From contig CAYGTR010000008.1 in the NCBI GenBank assembly GCA_964352855.1, positions 22,446 to 86,445 on the forward strand: a DNA stretch of 64,000 nucleotides. The letters are read 5' to 3'. Position 1 is the stretch's first letter; the number at the start of each line of letters is the position of its first letter. A model generated the notes under the pieces. That model had not been told where the DNA came from. It worked only from the letters and a program-made list of their open reading frames with translations, and did no database searches. Below are positions 9,103 to 18,292 of this stretch, one piece after another. The position numbers and the translations under genes are program-made. This DNA is from Litorimonas sp964352855 (lineage in GTDB: Bacteria > Pseudomonadota > Alphaproteobacteria > Caulobacterales > Maricaulaceae).

Positions 9103-9712
9103 GGACGACTTTCAAGCAAAAACCAAAGTTTCACGTGAAACATTAACGCTTTATGATAAATGGCATCAGCTTCTATTAAAATGGAACCGCCGCATAAATT
9201 TAGTGGCTGACTCGACGCTGCCCGAGTTCTGGACTCGCCATGCGCTTGATAGTTGGCAAATCACGCCTTATTTATCGCCAACAGACACAAAAATACTCGA
9301 TTTTGGATCAGGGGCGGGATTTCCGGGGCTGGCAGCGTCTATTGCGTTGATGGGTAAGCCGGGCGCGGCGGTTGTCCTAACCGAGTCGGCAGGTAAAAAA
9401 GCAAGTTTCCTACGAACTGCCATTCGAGAGCTGAGCTTGCCTGCAACCGTCCATGGCGGCCGGATAGAAGACCTCGATTCGTTTGAAGCTGATGTTGTAA
9501 CAGCGCGCGCCTTTGCGCCTTTGGAACGCTTATTGAGTTACGCGGAGCCTTTCCTCTCAGCCGACACGCGGTTGATTTTACTGAAGGGCGCGGCTGTGGA
9601 TGAAGAGATAGAAGCAGCGCGGGCGACATGGACATTTGACTTTGAAACTGTAAAAAGTCTGTCAGATGATATGGGGTGTGTGTTAATTATAAATCACGCA
9701 AAACAGCTCTAA
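9092..9712 (+). CDS. rsmG: 16S rRNA (guanine-527-N7) methyltransferase
   Basis: About 206 residues from GTG at 9092, the likely start; a TTG at 9068 would add eight codons. Both overlap the end of mnmG. SAM-binding motif ILDFGSGAGFPG is near residues 69-80, followed by the family ESAGKKASFLR segment. Methylates G527 of 16S rRNA; loss gives low-level streptomycin resistance in other bacteria. A third parS site is embedded in the first codons (VSRET). Followed 21 bases later by parA. Confidence 0.93.
   Translation: MPHKDDFQAKTKVSRETLTLYDKWHQLLLKWNRRINLVADSTLPEFWTRHALDSWQITPYLSPTDTKILDFGSGAGFPGLAASIALMGKPGAAVVLTESAGKKASFLRTAIRELSLPATVHGGRIEDLDSFEADVVTARAFAPLERLLSYAEPFLSADTRLILLKGAAVDEEIEAARATWTFDFETVKSLSDDMGCVLIINHAKQL
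9127..9142. promoter_or_regulatory. parS: parS centromere site 3 (in the 5' end of rsmG)
   Basis: AGTTTCACGTGAAACA, 15 of 16 bases match the parS consensus, with the 14-bp core perfect. About 500 bp downstream of site 2 and about 600 bp before parA. Confidence 0.92.
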
Positions 9713-9733
9713 CTAATTGAAAAGGCTATGTAA

Positions 9734-10525
9734 ATGCGCGTAATTGCCATTGTTAATCAAAAAGGTGGGGTTGGCAAAACAACGACATCTATTAACTTGG
9801 CGGCCGCTTTGGCCCTCGAGGGCCAGTCAGTGCTTTTAATTGATATTGACCCCCAAGGAAATGCGTCGACAGGCTTGGGTGTCCCGCGCCATAACCGAGA
9901 CGATTCAATTTATCACGTGTTGACTGAGGGCTTGCCATTGGCGGACGCTGTTCAAAATACATCTATCGAAGGGCTCTGTATCGTGACGTCTCACATTGAT
10001 TTGTCAGCCGCAGAAATGGAAATCGGCAATGCTGAGGGTCGGACTGTACTTTTAAGGAACGCGATCGCTGAAATGGTAAGAGGGGGTCGTCATAAGTTTG
10101 ACTATGTACTTATTGATTGCCCCCCTTCCCTCAATTTGTTGACGATCAATTCTCTGGTGGCGGCTCGGTCTGTGATTGTCCCGTTGCAATGTGAGTTTTT
10201 TGCGCTGGAAGGCTTGAGCCAACTCTTGAAGACGGTTGAGATGGCCAAAGCAAACCTCAACCCCTCTCTTGTGATTGATGGTGTCATGCTCACCATGTAT
10301 GACCAGAGAAATCGATTATCAGCGCAGGTGGCCGATGATGTCCGCAAACATTTGGGGCGTGCGGTGTTCAAAACTCTTATTCCGCGTAATGTCCGCATCG
10401 CCGAGGCGCCCTCTTTTGGCCAACCTGTTTTGATTTATGATCCCATCTGTGCCGGCTCTATAGCTTACCGTGAACTGGCGACGGAAATATTATCACGTCA
10501 CCGTCGGACAAAAATTAATTTATAA
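9734..10525 (+). CDS. parA: Chromosome partitioning ATPase ParA
   Basis: 263-residue deviant Walker ATPase that moves ParB-bound origins. KGGVGKTT at residues 10-17 contains the signature lysine pair, DIDPQGNAS the Walker A' region, and YVLIDCPPSL Walker B. No N-terminal DNA-binding extension, as is usual for chromosomal ParA (Soj-like). Forms parAB with the next gene (32-bp spacer), close to three parS sites and the presumed origin. Confidence 0.97.
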   Translation: MRVIAIVNQKGGVGKTTTSINLAAALALEGQSVLLIDIDPQGNASTGLGVPRHNRDDSIYHVLTEGLPLADAVQNTSIEGLCIVTSHIDLSAAEMEIGNAEGRTVLLRNAIAEMVRGGRHKFDYVLIDCPPSLNLLTINSLVAARSVIVPLQCEFFALEGLSQLLKTVEMAKANLNPSLVIDGVMLTMYDQRNRLSAQVADDVRKHLGRAVFKTLIPRNVRIAEAPSFGQPVLIYDPICAGSIAYRELATEILSRHRRTKINL

Positions 10526-10557
10526 GAATAAATAATTTATAACAAGGACTTAGCCAG

Positions 10558-11538
10558 ATGGCCAAAGCACCAGATAACAAGACACTCTCTCCAAAAAAAA
10601 AGACAACCGAGCGTGGCTTAGGGCGTGGCTTGTCGGCGCTTATGAGTGACATTTCCGCCCTTCCTACAGAAAAAACCTCTCAAGAAAAAATCTCTAAAGC
10701 GCCAAAAACAACGGATAAAGCCGATGAAGGCACATCAACGCCAGATGTCACGGATAAACGGGTTCAATTTGTCTCAATTGATAAGCTTGAGCGTAACCCT
10801 GATCAGCCCCGCCGTTACTTTGACAAGGAAAAGCTCTCAGAATTAACCGAGTCCATCAAAACGAAGGGTGTCTTGCAGCCGATCTTAGTCCGCCCCCTCC
10901 CTAATAAAAAGGAGGGCTCGTTTCAAATCGTAGCAGGCGAACGACGTTGGCAGGCCGCAACAAGCGCAGGTTTGACAACGATGCCGGTGCTTATTCGAGC
11001 GCTTAATGACGAAGAAGTGCTTCAAATCGGTGTTATCGAAAATGTTCAACGCGCAGATTTGAACCCGATCGAAGAAGCAAAAGCTTATGATGCTCTAATT
11101 TCGCAATTTTATCGTAAACAAGACGAGGTAGCAGAAGCCGTCGGGAAATCGCGCTCATATATCACAAATATGCTGCGCCTATTGAAATTACCGGAACGCG
11201 CTCAGGATATGTTGGCGCAAGGAAAAATAACGACTGGACATGCGCGGGCCATTATATCCGCACCTGATCCAACAGCGTTGGCAGATGAAATTGCCGAAAA
11301 ATCATTAAGCGTAAGAGAAGCCGAAGACTGGGTGCGCCGGATTAAAAAGACAGGCGGAAAAATACCTCAGGCGCGTAAATATAAGGATGCAGATACGCAG
11401 TCTGTGGAAAAACGCCTCACAGATGCGCTTGGTTTACAGGTAGACCTTAATCATAAAGGCCCGGGCGGCTCTTTGAAAATTGCCTATAAAACTGGCGAGC
11501 AATTGGAAGATATTATCCGAAAGCTCGCCAAGAGCTGA
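10558..11538 (+). CDS. parB: Chromosome partitioning protein ParB
   Basis: 326 residues. N-terminal basic tail (RGLGRGLSALM, a ParA-stimulating type region), the CTP-binding ParB/Srx fold with RRYFD and GERRWQAA near residue 128, GVIENVQRADLNPIEEA near 160, the helix-turn-helix that reads parS (AVGKSRSYITNMLRLLKLP), and a C-terminal dimerisation segment. It is convergent with mscS one base away. Confidence 0.97.
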   Translation: MAKAPDNKTLSPKKKTTERGLGRGLSALMSDISALPTEKTSQEKISKAPKTTDKADEGTSTPDVTDKRVQFVSIDKLERNPDQPRRYFDKEKLSELTESIKTKGVLQPILVRPLPNKKEGSFQIVAGERRWQAATSAGLTTMPVLIRALNDEEVLQIGVIENVQRADLNPIEEAKAYDALISQFYRKQDEVAEAVGKSRSYITNMLRLLKLPERAQDMLAQGKITTGHARAIISAPDPTALADEIAEKSLSVREAEDWVRRIKKTGGKIPQARKYKDADTQSVEKRLTDALGLQVDLNHKGPGGSLKIAYKTGEQLEDIIRKLAKS

Positions 11539-11539
11539 T

Positions 11540-12397
11540 TTAGCCTTTTTCCTTCATTGTGATGACGCGTTGCGGGAAGGGGATTTCGATATTCGCGTCG
11601 TCCAGAGCCGCTTTAATTTGCATACGCAGATCAGATGTGCGCTTAAACCAATCATTCCCGGGGAGCCAACACCGACATGAATAATTAATCGCGCTGTCCC
11701 CAAAAGACATGACGTAAACTTCAGGCGCGGACGGTGCGGGGCTGTTAGCTGTGTCATCAAACGGAATGAGATCTGGCGTGTTTTGCAATGTGGCAAATAA
11801 TAAAGCCTGAGCCTCTTTTAGATCAGTCTCATATCCAACCCCGATATCGATGACGGCTTTACGAATATTATGACGCCCAAAGTTTTGTATGCGATTTGTC
11901 CAAACTTGACTGTTGGGAATATAAACAAAAACACCTTCAGCTGTTTTCAGGGTGGTTGCAAAAAGTCCGATTTCAAACACCGATCCGGCAGTGCTGCCAG
12001 TATCGATAAAGTCGCCAACAGCAAGCGGCCTCAAAACGAGCATCATGACACCCGCGGCGATGTTCGATAGGGTGTCCTTGAGGGCTAGACCAATCGCCAG
12101 ACCTGCAGCACCAAAAACAGCCAAGAGTGATGCCGGCGGCACACCGAGTTTTATCAAAAACGCATAAAGCGTCATCGCCATAATGACGTAGAAAACGGCC
12201 GAGGCGAGGACAGGGCGTAATGTGGGATCGACTTCGTGTTTACCAAGTTTGATTTTGCGAATACGCTTACGTATCCAACGCGCAACCATCCAACCAACAA
12301 TTAAAAGCGCCAGCGCCGAGGCAATCGTCATGCCTATATTTAATAAAATTGGAAACTGTTCCGTCGTTTGTGTCCAAAATAATTGTAATTGTTCCAT
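11540..12397 (-). CDS. mscS: Small-conductance mechanosensitive channel, MscS family
   Basis: 285 residues, inner-membrane channel that opens under osmotic downshock. Three N-terminal transmembrane segments (about 18-40, 65-85, 90-115); the last is the pore helix, rich in Ala/Gly (FGAAGLAIGLALKD), followed by the NIAAGVMMLVLRP and beta-domain segment VGDFIDTG. Starts 2 bases after the holA stop, so it is the last gene of the leftward leuS-lptE-holA operon. It separates holA from parB, which are adjacent in many relatives. Confidence 0.92.
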   Translation of the reverse strand: MEQLQLFWTQTTEQFPILLNIGMTIASALALLIVGWMVARWIRKRIRKIKLGKHEVDPTLRPVLASAVFYVIMAMTLYAFLIKLGVPPASLLAVFGAAGLAIGLALKDTLSNIAAGVMMLVLRPLAVGDFIDTGSTAGSVFEIGLFATTLKTAEGVFVYIPNSQVWTNRIQNFGRHNIRKAVIDIGVGYETDLKEAQALLFATLQNTPDLIPFDDTANSPAPSAPEVYVMSFGDSAINYSCRCWLPGNDWFKRTSDLRMQIKAALDDANIEIPFPQRVITMKEKG

Positions 12398-12399
12398 AA

Positions 12400-13452
12400 C
12401 TAACTCCTTTTTGCGGCATAAGACGCCAGGGCGAGAATCAACCGTCCCATAATCGCTTCTGTGGGGGCTGCCGCCGTTTTAATTTCGCGTTCGGCCTTTT
12501 GGCTCTGTACAAGCGCACGCCTTAACATAGAGAGCGGCCAAAGCGAGAGATGGCGTTTAAACATATCTTCTTGCATCCCGTAAACAGGTGGACGCAGGCT
12601 CCGCATGACTTGGCCGATATTTTCACCGCCGTCCATCGCCATTGCAGCTTCGATTAAACGGAGCAGGTGGCGCTGTAACCCTATCAAGACCGCCACAGGA
12701 TTCATTTTTCCTGACATGGCCCGTCTGTAGCTCGCATCCGAACCGTCAACATCCCCACTCATTAATTGCATAACAATTGTATCGATAGAGGCGCTTTGCC
12801 CACCTGCAGCGATAGCGCGAATGTCGGCAAGTGTGACAGTGGCGCCGTCGACTTTACCGTAGCCTTTATAAAGTGCCATTTTTTCAATTTCCCCCGCGGC
12901 AAGCGCATGATCGCCCTCTAATAAGGGTATCCACATATCAAGCGCATCCGGATTTATACCAATGCCGATTTCGCTGAGCGCTGATTTGACTTGCTCGCCT
13001 ATGTCTTTGGCGCTGGCGGCATAACAACCAATGGCCGCAAAATGGGCTGAAGCCTCACAAGCTTTCCGAATGGCGGAGCGCGGGGTCATATCGCCGGCTT
13101 CGATAATTAATTTAGCTTCTGCTTTGTCGGGGTCTATATCGAATTGTTTGATAAGTTTTGAGATCGTCGCACCATTCCGTTCGTGATCCAGTCGCAAACG
13201 CACCAAACGGTCATCGCCTAATAAAGACAGTGCGCTCATTTCATCGGCAAGGCGTGCGGGATCTCCTGATAAATCATCTGCCGTTAAAATTGTTGTGCCA
13301 AAAGCGTCATCCGGATTGGGCATAAAGACTTGAGAAAGGGCAAGGCTGCGATCTTTGACAAGACCTCTATCCGGCCCATAAAGCAACACACCTATAATGT
13401 CTGCAGGTGGGCTTTTTAGAAACCGTGTCGCTCGTGCCCCAGTTAATTTCAT
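12400..13452 (-). CDS. holA: DNA polymerase III delta subunit
   Basis: 350 residues, clamp-loader subunit that opens the beta clamp. The N-terminus LLYGPDRGLVKDRS replaces the ATP-binding loop in the typical delta fashion, and the C-terminal RRALVQSQKAEREIKT segment is typical. Follows lptE by 24 bases and precedes mscS; leuS-lptE-holA is a conserved alphaproteobacterial order. Confidence 0.9.
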   Translation of the reverse strand: MKLTGARATRFLKSPPADIIGVLLYGPDRGLVKDRSLALSQVFMPNPDDAFGTTILTADDLSGDPARLADEMSALSLLGDDRLVRLRLDHERNGATISKLIKQFDIDPDKAEAKLIIEAGDMTPRSAIRKACEASAHFAAIGCYAASAKDIGEQVKSALSEIGIGINPDALDMWIPLLEGDHALAAGEIEKMALYKGYGKVDGATVTLADIRAIAAGGQSASIDTIVMQLMSGDVDGSDASYRRAMSGKMNPVAVLIGLQRHLLRLIEAAMAMDGGENIGQVMRSLRPPVYGMQEDMFKRHLSLWPLSMLRRALVQSQKAEREIKTAAAPTEAIMGRLILALASYAAKRS

Positions 13453-13476
13453 AATCCGCTCAGAACTCTATAGATG

Positions 13477-14010
13477 TTAAGGGGCGGGGGCATCTTTAGC
13501 ATTGGTGAAATAGCCTGCCAATTTTACAATTAACCGATCCGCGGCTTCTGCTGCTGTGTTTTGCATCGCATTATCATTGGCTGTAATCACGCCGTAAGGG
13601 TCTTCTGAAGCGCCAAAAGTTGTAACTGCAGAGACTGAACCTTTATCCAAGACGTTGCCTGTTTTAGTTTCCGTAAGCGTATAGCTCGCATCCATAACGC
13701 CATCATAACGTGAGGCCACATCATCCCCAGAAATGCCGAGTCGACGCCGCTGCCAGCTCGGTGTTATTGTCAGTGTGTAAGTATCGACATTTGTGCTCAT
13801 GCGGTCCCTTAGTCTTTGCTGAAGATAAAAGCCTGCCTCTTTGTCATTCGCGCTTCTACCGTCCTTCATATCCAAAGAAATTTGTTGCAAAGGCTGTATG
13901 CCATTTACGGATAATGTGCCCGGTGCATGCATGGGCGTAAAACCACACCCGGTTAGGGCGGGGGTCATCAGGCTAAATGCAGCAAAAGATAAAAGGGTAA
14001 ATTTACGCAT
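13477..14010 (-). CDS. lptE: LPS-assembly lipoprotein LptE
   Basis: 177 residues with a signal peptide ending in the lipobox LTGC (Cys at about 22). Plugs LptD in the outer membrane to insert lipopolysaccharide. Sequence conservation is low in this family; the call rests on size, the lipoprotein signal, the GFTPMH start of the mature protein, a C-terminal ADRLIVKLAGYF helix, and its place between leuS (9-base spacer) and holA. Confidence 0.88.
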   Translation of the reverse strand: MRKFTLLSFAAFSLMTPALTGCGFTPMHAPGTLSVNGIQPLQQISLDMKDGRSANDKEAGFYLQQRLRDRMSTNVDTYTLTITPSWQRRRLGISGDDVASRYDGVMDASYTLTETKTGNVLDKGSVSAVTTFGASEDPYGVITANDNAMQNTAAEAADRLIVKLAGYFTNAKDAPAP

Positions 14011-14019
14011 AAAGGTCTC

Positions 14020-16692
14020 CTAATTTGCCACTATATTCACAATACGGCCCGGGACAACAATGACTTTTCGGACAGTGAGGCCGTCAATTGACCGCGCAAC
14101 ATGTTCATCAGCAAGAGCCAGATCCTGAATATCATCTTTACTCATGTCAGCAGGAATATTGAGTTCAGACCGCCGCTTACCATTGACCTGTAGGGGCAAG
14201 GTGATCGTATCCTCGACCAACATGTCAGGATCAACTTCAGGCCACGGCGCATGATAAACAAAATCTGTTCCACCAAGCCTGGCCCAACATTCTTCGGCCA
14301 AATGTGGCATGAAGGGCGCGATGGCACGGATCAAAATTCCGAGCGATTCCATTTTAGCTTCATCATTGTGCTTATATTTTCCGAGCGCATTGGTCAGTTC
14401 ATAAATTTGGGCGACTGATGTGTTAAAGCGGAAGGCTTCAATTCCGGCTGTAATTTTATCCATCGCTTTATGCGCCAAGCGGCGGAGCTCCAGTGCGTCG
14501 CCTTCGGCGGATGTGGCTTTGACCAGTGGGTTGCCGCTGTCGACATTAGCGACAAGCGCCCAGACTTTTTTGGAAAAACGCCACGCGCCGACAACACCAG
14601 ATTCTGTCCACTCCACATCGCGTTCGGGTGGGGAGTCAGAGAGTACAAACCAACGCGCGACATCTGCGCCGTAAGTTTTGATAATATCATCCGGATCGAC
14701 AACATTTTTCTTGGACTTGGACATCTTAATGACGTCGCCTTTAGAGACGATCTTTTTGCTTTGAATATGAAGAAGTTGATTGCCGTCTTCGATAACATCA
14801 TCAGGCAAAACAAACTCGCCGTCTTCATCGGTAAACACCGCATGGGTCACCATGCCTTGCGTGAATAATCCGGCAAAAGGTTCGCCGCTTGGCAAGTCCA
14901 ACAAACCACAATCACGTAAGCCCCTTGTAAAGAATCGCGCATAAAGCAAATGCAACACAGCATGTTCCACACCGCCGACATATTGATCAACAGGGAGCCA
15001 TTCGCTGGCGGCTTTATTGTCAAAGGGTTTGTCGGTTGTATTGCCGCCCGCAAAGCGAGCAAAATACCAAGACGAGTCCGCGAAGGTATCGAGCGTGTCC
15101 GTTTCGCGGCGGGCAGGCTTGCCGCAACCCGGGCAATCAACATGTTTAAAGGTCGGGTGACGATCGAGCGGATTTCCCGGTATTGTCAAATCAATATGAT
15201 CATAGGGCAGGGCGACAGGCAGGTCTTTTTCCGGCACAGGTAAAACCCCGCAATCGTCGCAATGGATTACAGGTATCGGACATCCCCAATAGCGTTGCCG
15301 CGATACACCCCAGTCTCGGAGGCGGTAATTGACCGTACCTTGGCCGAGGCCCATTTCTTCAATTTTGGCGATTGCCGCCGTGATGCCTTCCTCTTTGGAC
15401 AGGCCGTCCAAAAAGCCTGAATTAAATAATGTGCCTTCACCCGTATAGGCTTCCTCTAATTTCAACTCATTCTTGTTTTCGGGAGGTTGCACGACAGGCA
15501 AAATTGGAAGATCATATTTTTTGGCAAAATCAAAATCGCGTTGGTCATGGGCCGGACAGCCAAAAATAGCCCCTGTGCCATAACCCATCAGGACAAAATT
15601 CGCGATCCAGACCGGGAGAGTTTTCATTTCATCAAGGGGGTGTTCAACACGCAGACCTGTATCGAAACCGAGCTTTGGGGCTGTGGCGATGGCTTCTTCG
15701 GTTGTACCGATTTTGGTACACTCATCACGGAACTCTTCGATAGCCGGATTATTCTTAGTCAACTCTTTTGTCACAGGATGGTCTGGTGAAAGGGCGATAA
15801 AGCTCGCGCCATAAAGTGTATCTGGACGTGTTGTGAATATCTTCACGCCACGCTTGAAAGCATCAAAAGGTTTGTGGGGAGCGTCAACTTTCGGGCTGTT
15901 GCTAGAGGCTATCAAGTCTCTGGTTTCTCTATCGATTACTTGGAAGGCGTCTGACTGCATCCACTCAAAATGCATCTGTAAGCCCTCAGACTTCCCAATC
16001 CAATTGGCTTGCATGGTCCGTACCTTTTCAGGCCAACGGTCAAGTGTGTCGAGGCCCTCTAAAAGTTCTTCGGCATAGTCGGTGATTTTAAAAAACCACT
16101 GATCCATATCGCGCTGCTCGACGATCGCACCGCTCCGCCAGCCCTTGCCATCAATTACTTGTTCATTGGCAAGCACGGTATTATCCACCGGATCCCAGTT
16201 CACCTTGGCGGTCTTACGATAGACCAAGCCTTTGTCCCAGAATTTGAGGAAAATGGCTTGTTGCTGTTTATAATAGGCCTCATCGCAGGTCGCAAACTCA
16301 CGCGACCAATCGAGTGCAAAGCCGAGTCGTTTCATAGGGGCGCGCATGGCGTCAATATTGCCGTAAGTCCAATCTTTCGGATGACCCCCGCTATCTTTCG
16401 CCGCATTTTCCGCAGGCATGCCAAAGGCGTCCCATCCCATCGGGTGCAAAACTTCAAAGCCTTGCGCCTTTTTATACCGCGCAACGACATCGCCCATCGC
16501 GTAATTGCGCACATGACCCATATGAATTCTGCCCGACGGATAAGGAAACATTTCAAGTGCGTAGAATTTCGGCTTTTCAGCCGCATCGTTTGCGCGATAA
16601 ATGTCTTGCTCCGCCCATAGCTTTTGCCAACGCGGCTCGACCTCGGCGGCATTATACCGGCTATTGTCATTTAATGTGTCACTGACGGACAT
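14020..16692 (-). CDS. leuS: Leucyl-tRNA synthetase
   Basis: 890 residues from the ATG at 16692; an in-frame TTG at 16704 is unlikely. Class I synthetase with the HIGH-type motif PSGRIHMGHVRNY near residue 52, a CP1 editing domain (TTRPDTLYGASF), KMSKSKKN in the C-terminal half and an anticodon-binding helical domain. Charges tRNA-Leu and hydrolyses mischarged species. GAGAG precedes the start. The upstream gene in related genomes is the DUF3576 lipoprotein; here a LuxR gene is in between. Confidence 0.97.
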   Translation of the reverse strand: MSVSDTLNDNSRYNAAEVEPRWQKLWAEQDIYRANDAAEKPKFYALEMFPYPSGRIHMGHVRNYAMGDVVARYKKAQGFEVLHPMGWDAFGMPAENAAKDSGGHPKDWTYGNIDAMRAPMKRLGFALDWSREFATCDEAYYKQQQAIFLKFWDKGLVYRKTAKVNWDPVDNTVLANEQVIDGKGWRSGAIVEQRDMDQWFFKITDYAEELLEGLDTLDRWPEKVRTMQANWIGKSEGLQMHFEWMQSDAFQVIDRETRDLIASSNSPKVDAPHKPFDAFKRGVKIFTTRPDTLYGASFIALSPDHPVTKELTKNNPAIEEFRDECTKIGTTEEAIATAPKLGFDTGLRVEHPLDEMKTLPVWIANFVLMGYGTGAIFGCPAHDQRDFDFAKKYDLPILPVVQPPENKNELKLEEAYTGEGTLFNSGFLDGLSKEEGITAAIAKIEEMGLGQGTVNYRLRDWGVSRQRYWGCPIPVIHCDDCGVLPVPEKDLPVALPYDHIDLTIPGNPLDRHPTFKHVDCPGCGKPARRETDTLDTFADSSWYFARFAGGNTTDKPFDNKAASEWLPVDQYVGGVEHAVLHLLYARFFTRGLRDCGLLDLPSGEPFAGLFTQGMVTHAVFTDEDGEFVLPDDVIEDGNQLLHIQSKKIVSKGDVIKMSKSKKNVVDPDDIIKTYGADVARWFVLSDSPPERDVEWTESGVVGAWRFSKKVWALVANVDSGNPLVKATSAEGDALELRRLAHKAMDKITAGIEAFRFNTSVAQIYELTNALGKYKHNDEAKMESLGILIRAIAPFMPHLAEECWARLGGTDFVYHAPWPEVDPDMLVEDTITLPLQVNGKRRSELNIPADMSKDDIQDLALADEHVARSIDGLTVRKVIVVPGRIVNIVAN

Positions 16693-16787
16693 AGTCACTC
16701 TCAAAGGGGTTGCGGCACTTATGATTTAAAGGACTTATCTATACCATCAGACGGGAGGTGCAACGGGGGAATTCTATTGAATGCTCT

Positions 16788-17573
16788 TTAGAGCTTGGCG
16801 TCAATTATAACCGGGTTAAGAAGGCCACAGCCTACCCCCCGCAAAATCGCGGACGGCCTGTCATTCACGCGCATTTTTTTTAATATGCGACTTATCCCGG
16901 ACTCAATAGAGTTTAATTGAACGCCGATTAACCCGCAGATCAGAGCGTCAGAGCGGCCCATTGCCATATTCTCAAGGATCGACAGCTCACGCGGCGTTAG
17001 GGTGAAGTCGTGTTCCATCTCCAAGAGACGCAGCTCACAATATCTTAAGTGGAGGCTTTCACAGGCCATGTGGAGATGTCCTGCTGCCAGTGGACTCCAA
17101 TCTTTCAGACCTTTCATAGAGCCAATGCCAAAGTAACCGTTTCGCCCGGACGGCCCAAAAACAGGCACGCCGTATCCGTCACCTTTCATCCAAGCCTGGA
17201 GCTTTGACATATAGTCTTTTTGTTGTTCGGTTAAGGTTGTTTGGAAAAGAACAGAGTTCCAGCGGAAGGGACGACACGTAATTTTTGACCTTTGAATGAT
17301 AGGGTCAAAATCGACGTAATTATTTGACATGTAAGTGTCGACCCACGCATCAGGAAACCCTTTTGTATGGACGGCTTCATTCTTATGGCCCGGCGCATAT
17401 TCTGCGGTGAAATGGTGATAGCTCATGAGGTCGGCACCAACGCCTTCAGCATAAGTTGTGAATTGATCCCAAAGCGAGGCAATGCTTTCGGCGTTATCAA
17501 AACCCTTCATAGCCAGCAGGACGTTTACGCCTTCTTGGCTTATTTCTCTGTTGTCCGGTTTATTGTTCCCCAT
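16788..17573 (-). CDS. LuxR-family regulator with acyl-homoserine-lactone-type sensor domain (solo)
   Basis: 261 residues: N-terminal autoinducer-binding domain, C-terminal GerE helix-turn-helix. The sensor residues equivalent to TraR W57, Y61, D70, P71, W85 and G113 are all present with exact spacing (WVDTY...DFDP...RW...DGYG). In the HTH, the equivalents of E178, L182 and G188 are present (TPRELSILENMAMG). It should therefore bind an acyl-HSL-type ligand. It starts 17 bases after the stop of the DUF3576 gene and precedes leuS. No luxI-type synthase is in the window, so it is a LuxR solo here. The recognition-helix area (LNSIESGISRI) departs from the usual TVKFH pattern. Ligand and targets unknown. 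Confidence 0.88.
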   Translation of the reverse strand: MGNNKPDNREISQEGVNVLLAMKGFDNAESIASLWDQFTTYAEGVGADLMSYHHFTAEYAPGHKNEAVHTKGFPDAWVDTYMSNNYVDFDPIIQRSKITCRPFRWNSVLFQTTLTEQQKDYMSKLQAWMKGDGYGVPVFGPSGRNGYFGIGSMKGLKDWSPLAAGHLHMACESLHLRYCELRLLEMEHDFTLTPRELSILENMAMGRSDALICGLIGVQLNSIESGISRILKKMRVNDRPSAILRGVGCGLLNPVIIDAKL

Positions 17574-17590
17574 ACCAGCCTTTGAAGTGC

Positions 17591-18055
17591 TTATTGGCTA
17601 TCCACTGTCGCGATATAAAGCTCACGTGCGCGTGTCAGAATAGCATTTTCAATTTGGCGGGCTGTATCCGCGTCAACAGCGGCATCATCCCAACCATTCG
17701 GTGTGCGCGTTTGTTTAAAGATAGAGGCTTTCAGCGCATCCGCGCGAAGGGCTGTATCAAGAATATAGACATTAGCTTTGAAGCGTTCATTTGGCGCCTC
17801 GGCTGAGGCGTACCAATCGGTGACTATAACGCCACCAAAAGGATCAACCTGCTCAAGCGGCATAAAATTGAGCGTCTCTAATGAGGCGCGCCAGAGATAA
17901 GAGTTCACACCCATATTCGGGGCTTGCATTTGTGCGGCAACACGCTCTGCTTTTTTCTTGCCGCCACCAAAGGTGTTACAAGCCGTTAAAGCCGGTGTGG
18001 CGAGAAAGGCCAAGGCGGCACTTAAAAGTAAAGGGCGGGTCAAGTTGAATGACAT
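17591..18055 (-). CDS. DUF3576 family lipoprotein
   Basis: 154 residues, signal peptide ending in lipobox LTAC (Cys about residue 26). Mature domain with NSYLWRASLETL, DPFGGVIVTDWY and RTPNGW segments typical of DUF3576, an alphaproteobacterial family of unknown function usually found immediately before leuS. Here the luxR gene follows 17 bases later, making a probable DUF3576-luxR-leuS-lptE-holA-mscS unit. Confidence 0.85.
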   Translation of the reverse strand: MSFNLTRPLLLSAALAFLATPALTACNTFGGGKKKAERVAAQMQAPNMGVNSYLWRASLETLNFMPLEQVDPFGGVIVTDWYASAEAPNERFKANVYILDTALRADALKASIFKQTRTPNGWDDAAVDADTARQIENAILTRARELYIATVDSQ

Positions 18056-18188
18056 TAAGGGCTCCGACGGAAATAACGCTTTTGAGGCGTTATAACGTAA
18101 AATCTTGGCGGGACTAGTCTCTGTTTACAGGAAAGCGCCCCTAATGCATTTACGAATTCGCCCATAAAGCTGCAGATTTTAAGGTTTG

Positions 18189-18203
18189 TTAACCATTTTT
18201 TAG
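18189..18203. promoter_or_regulatory. CtrA-like site upstream of the porin gene
   Basis: TTAA (18189-18192), 7 bases (CCATTTT), TTAG (18200-18203): a near match to TTAA-N7-TTAA, about 90 bp before the porin start in a 237-bp divergent spacer. Motif only. Confidence 0.35.
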
Positions 18204-18292
18204 GGAGGCGCACGCCAAACAAAAGGTTAACGCGGTCTTATCAAGTGATTTGGTCAATAGGTAGCACCGCATTTGGCTGTAAAAGGGTAATT

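Noticed and set aside
9913..9918. CACGTG core in parA as a fourth parS
   Set aside because: Flanking bases do not match TGTTTC/GAAACA.
14470..14868. 132-codon antisense ORF in leuS
   Set aside because: Mirrors a conserved coding gene, no start signals or motif.
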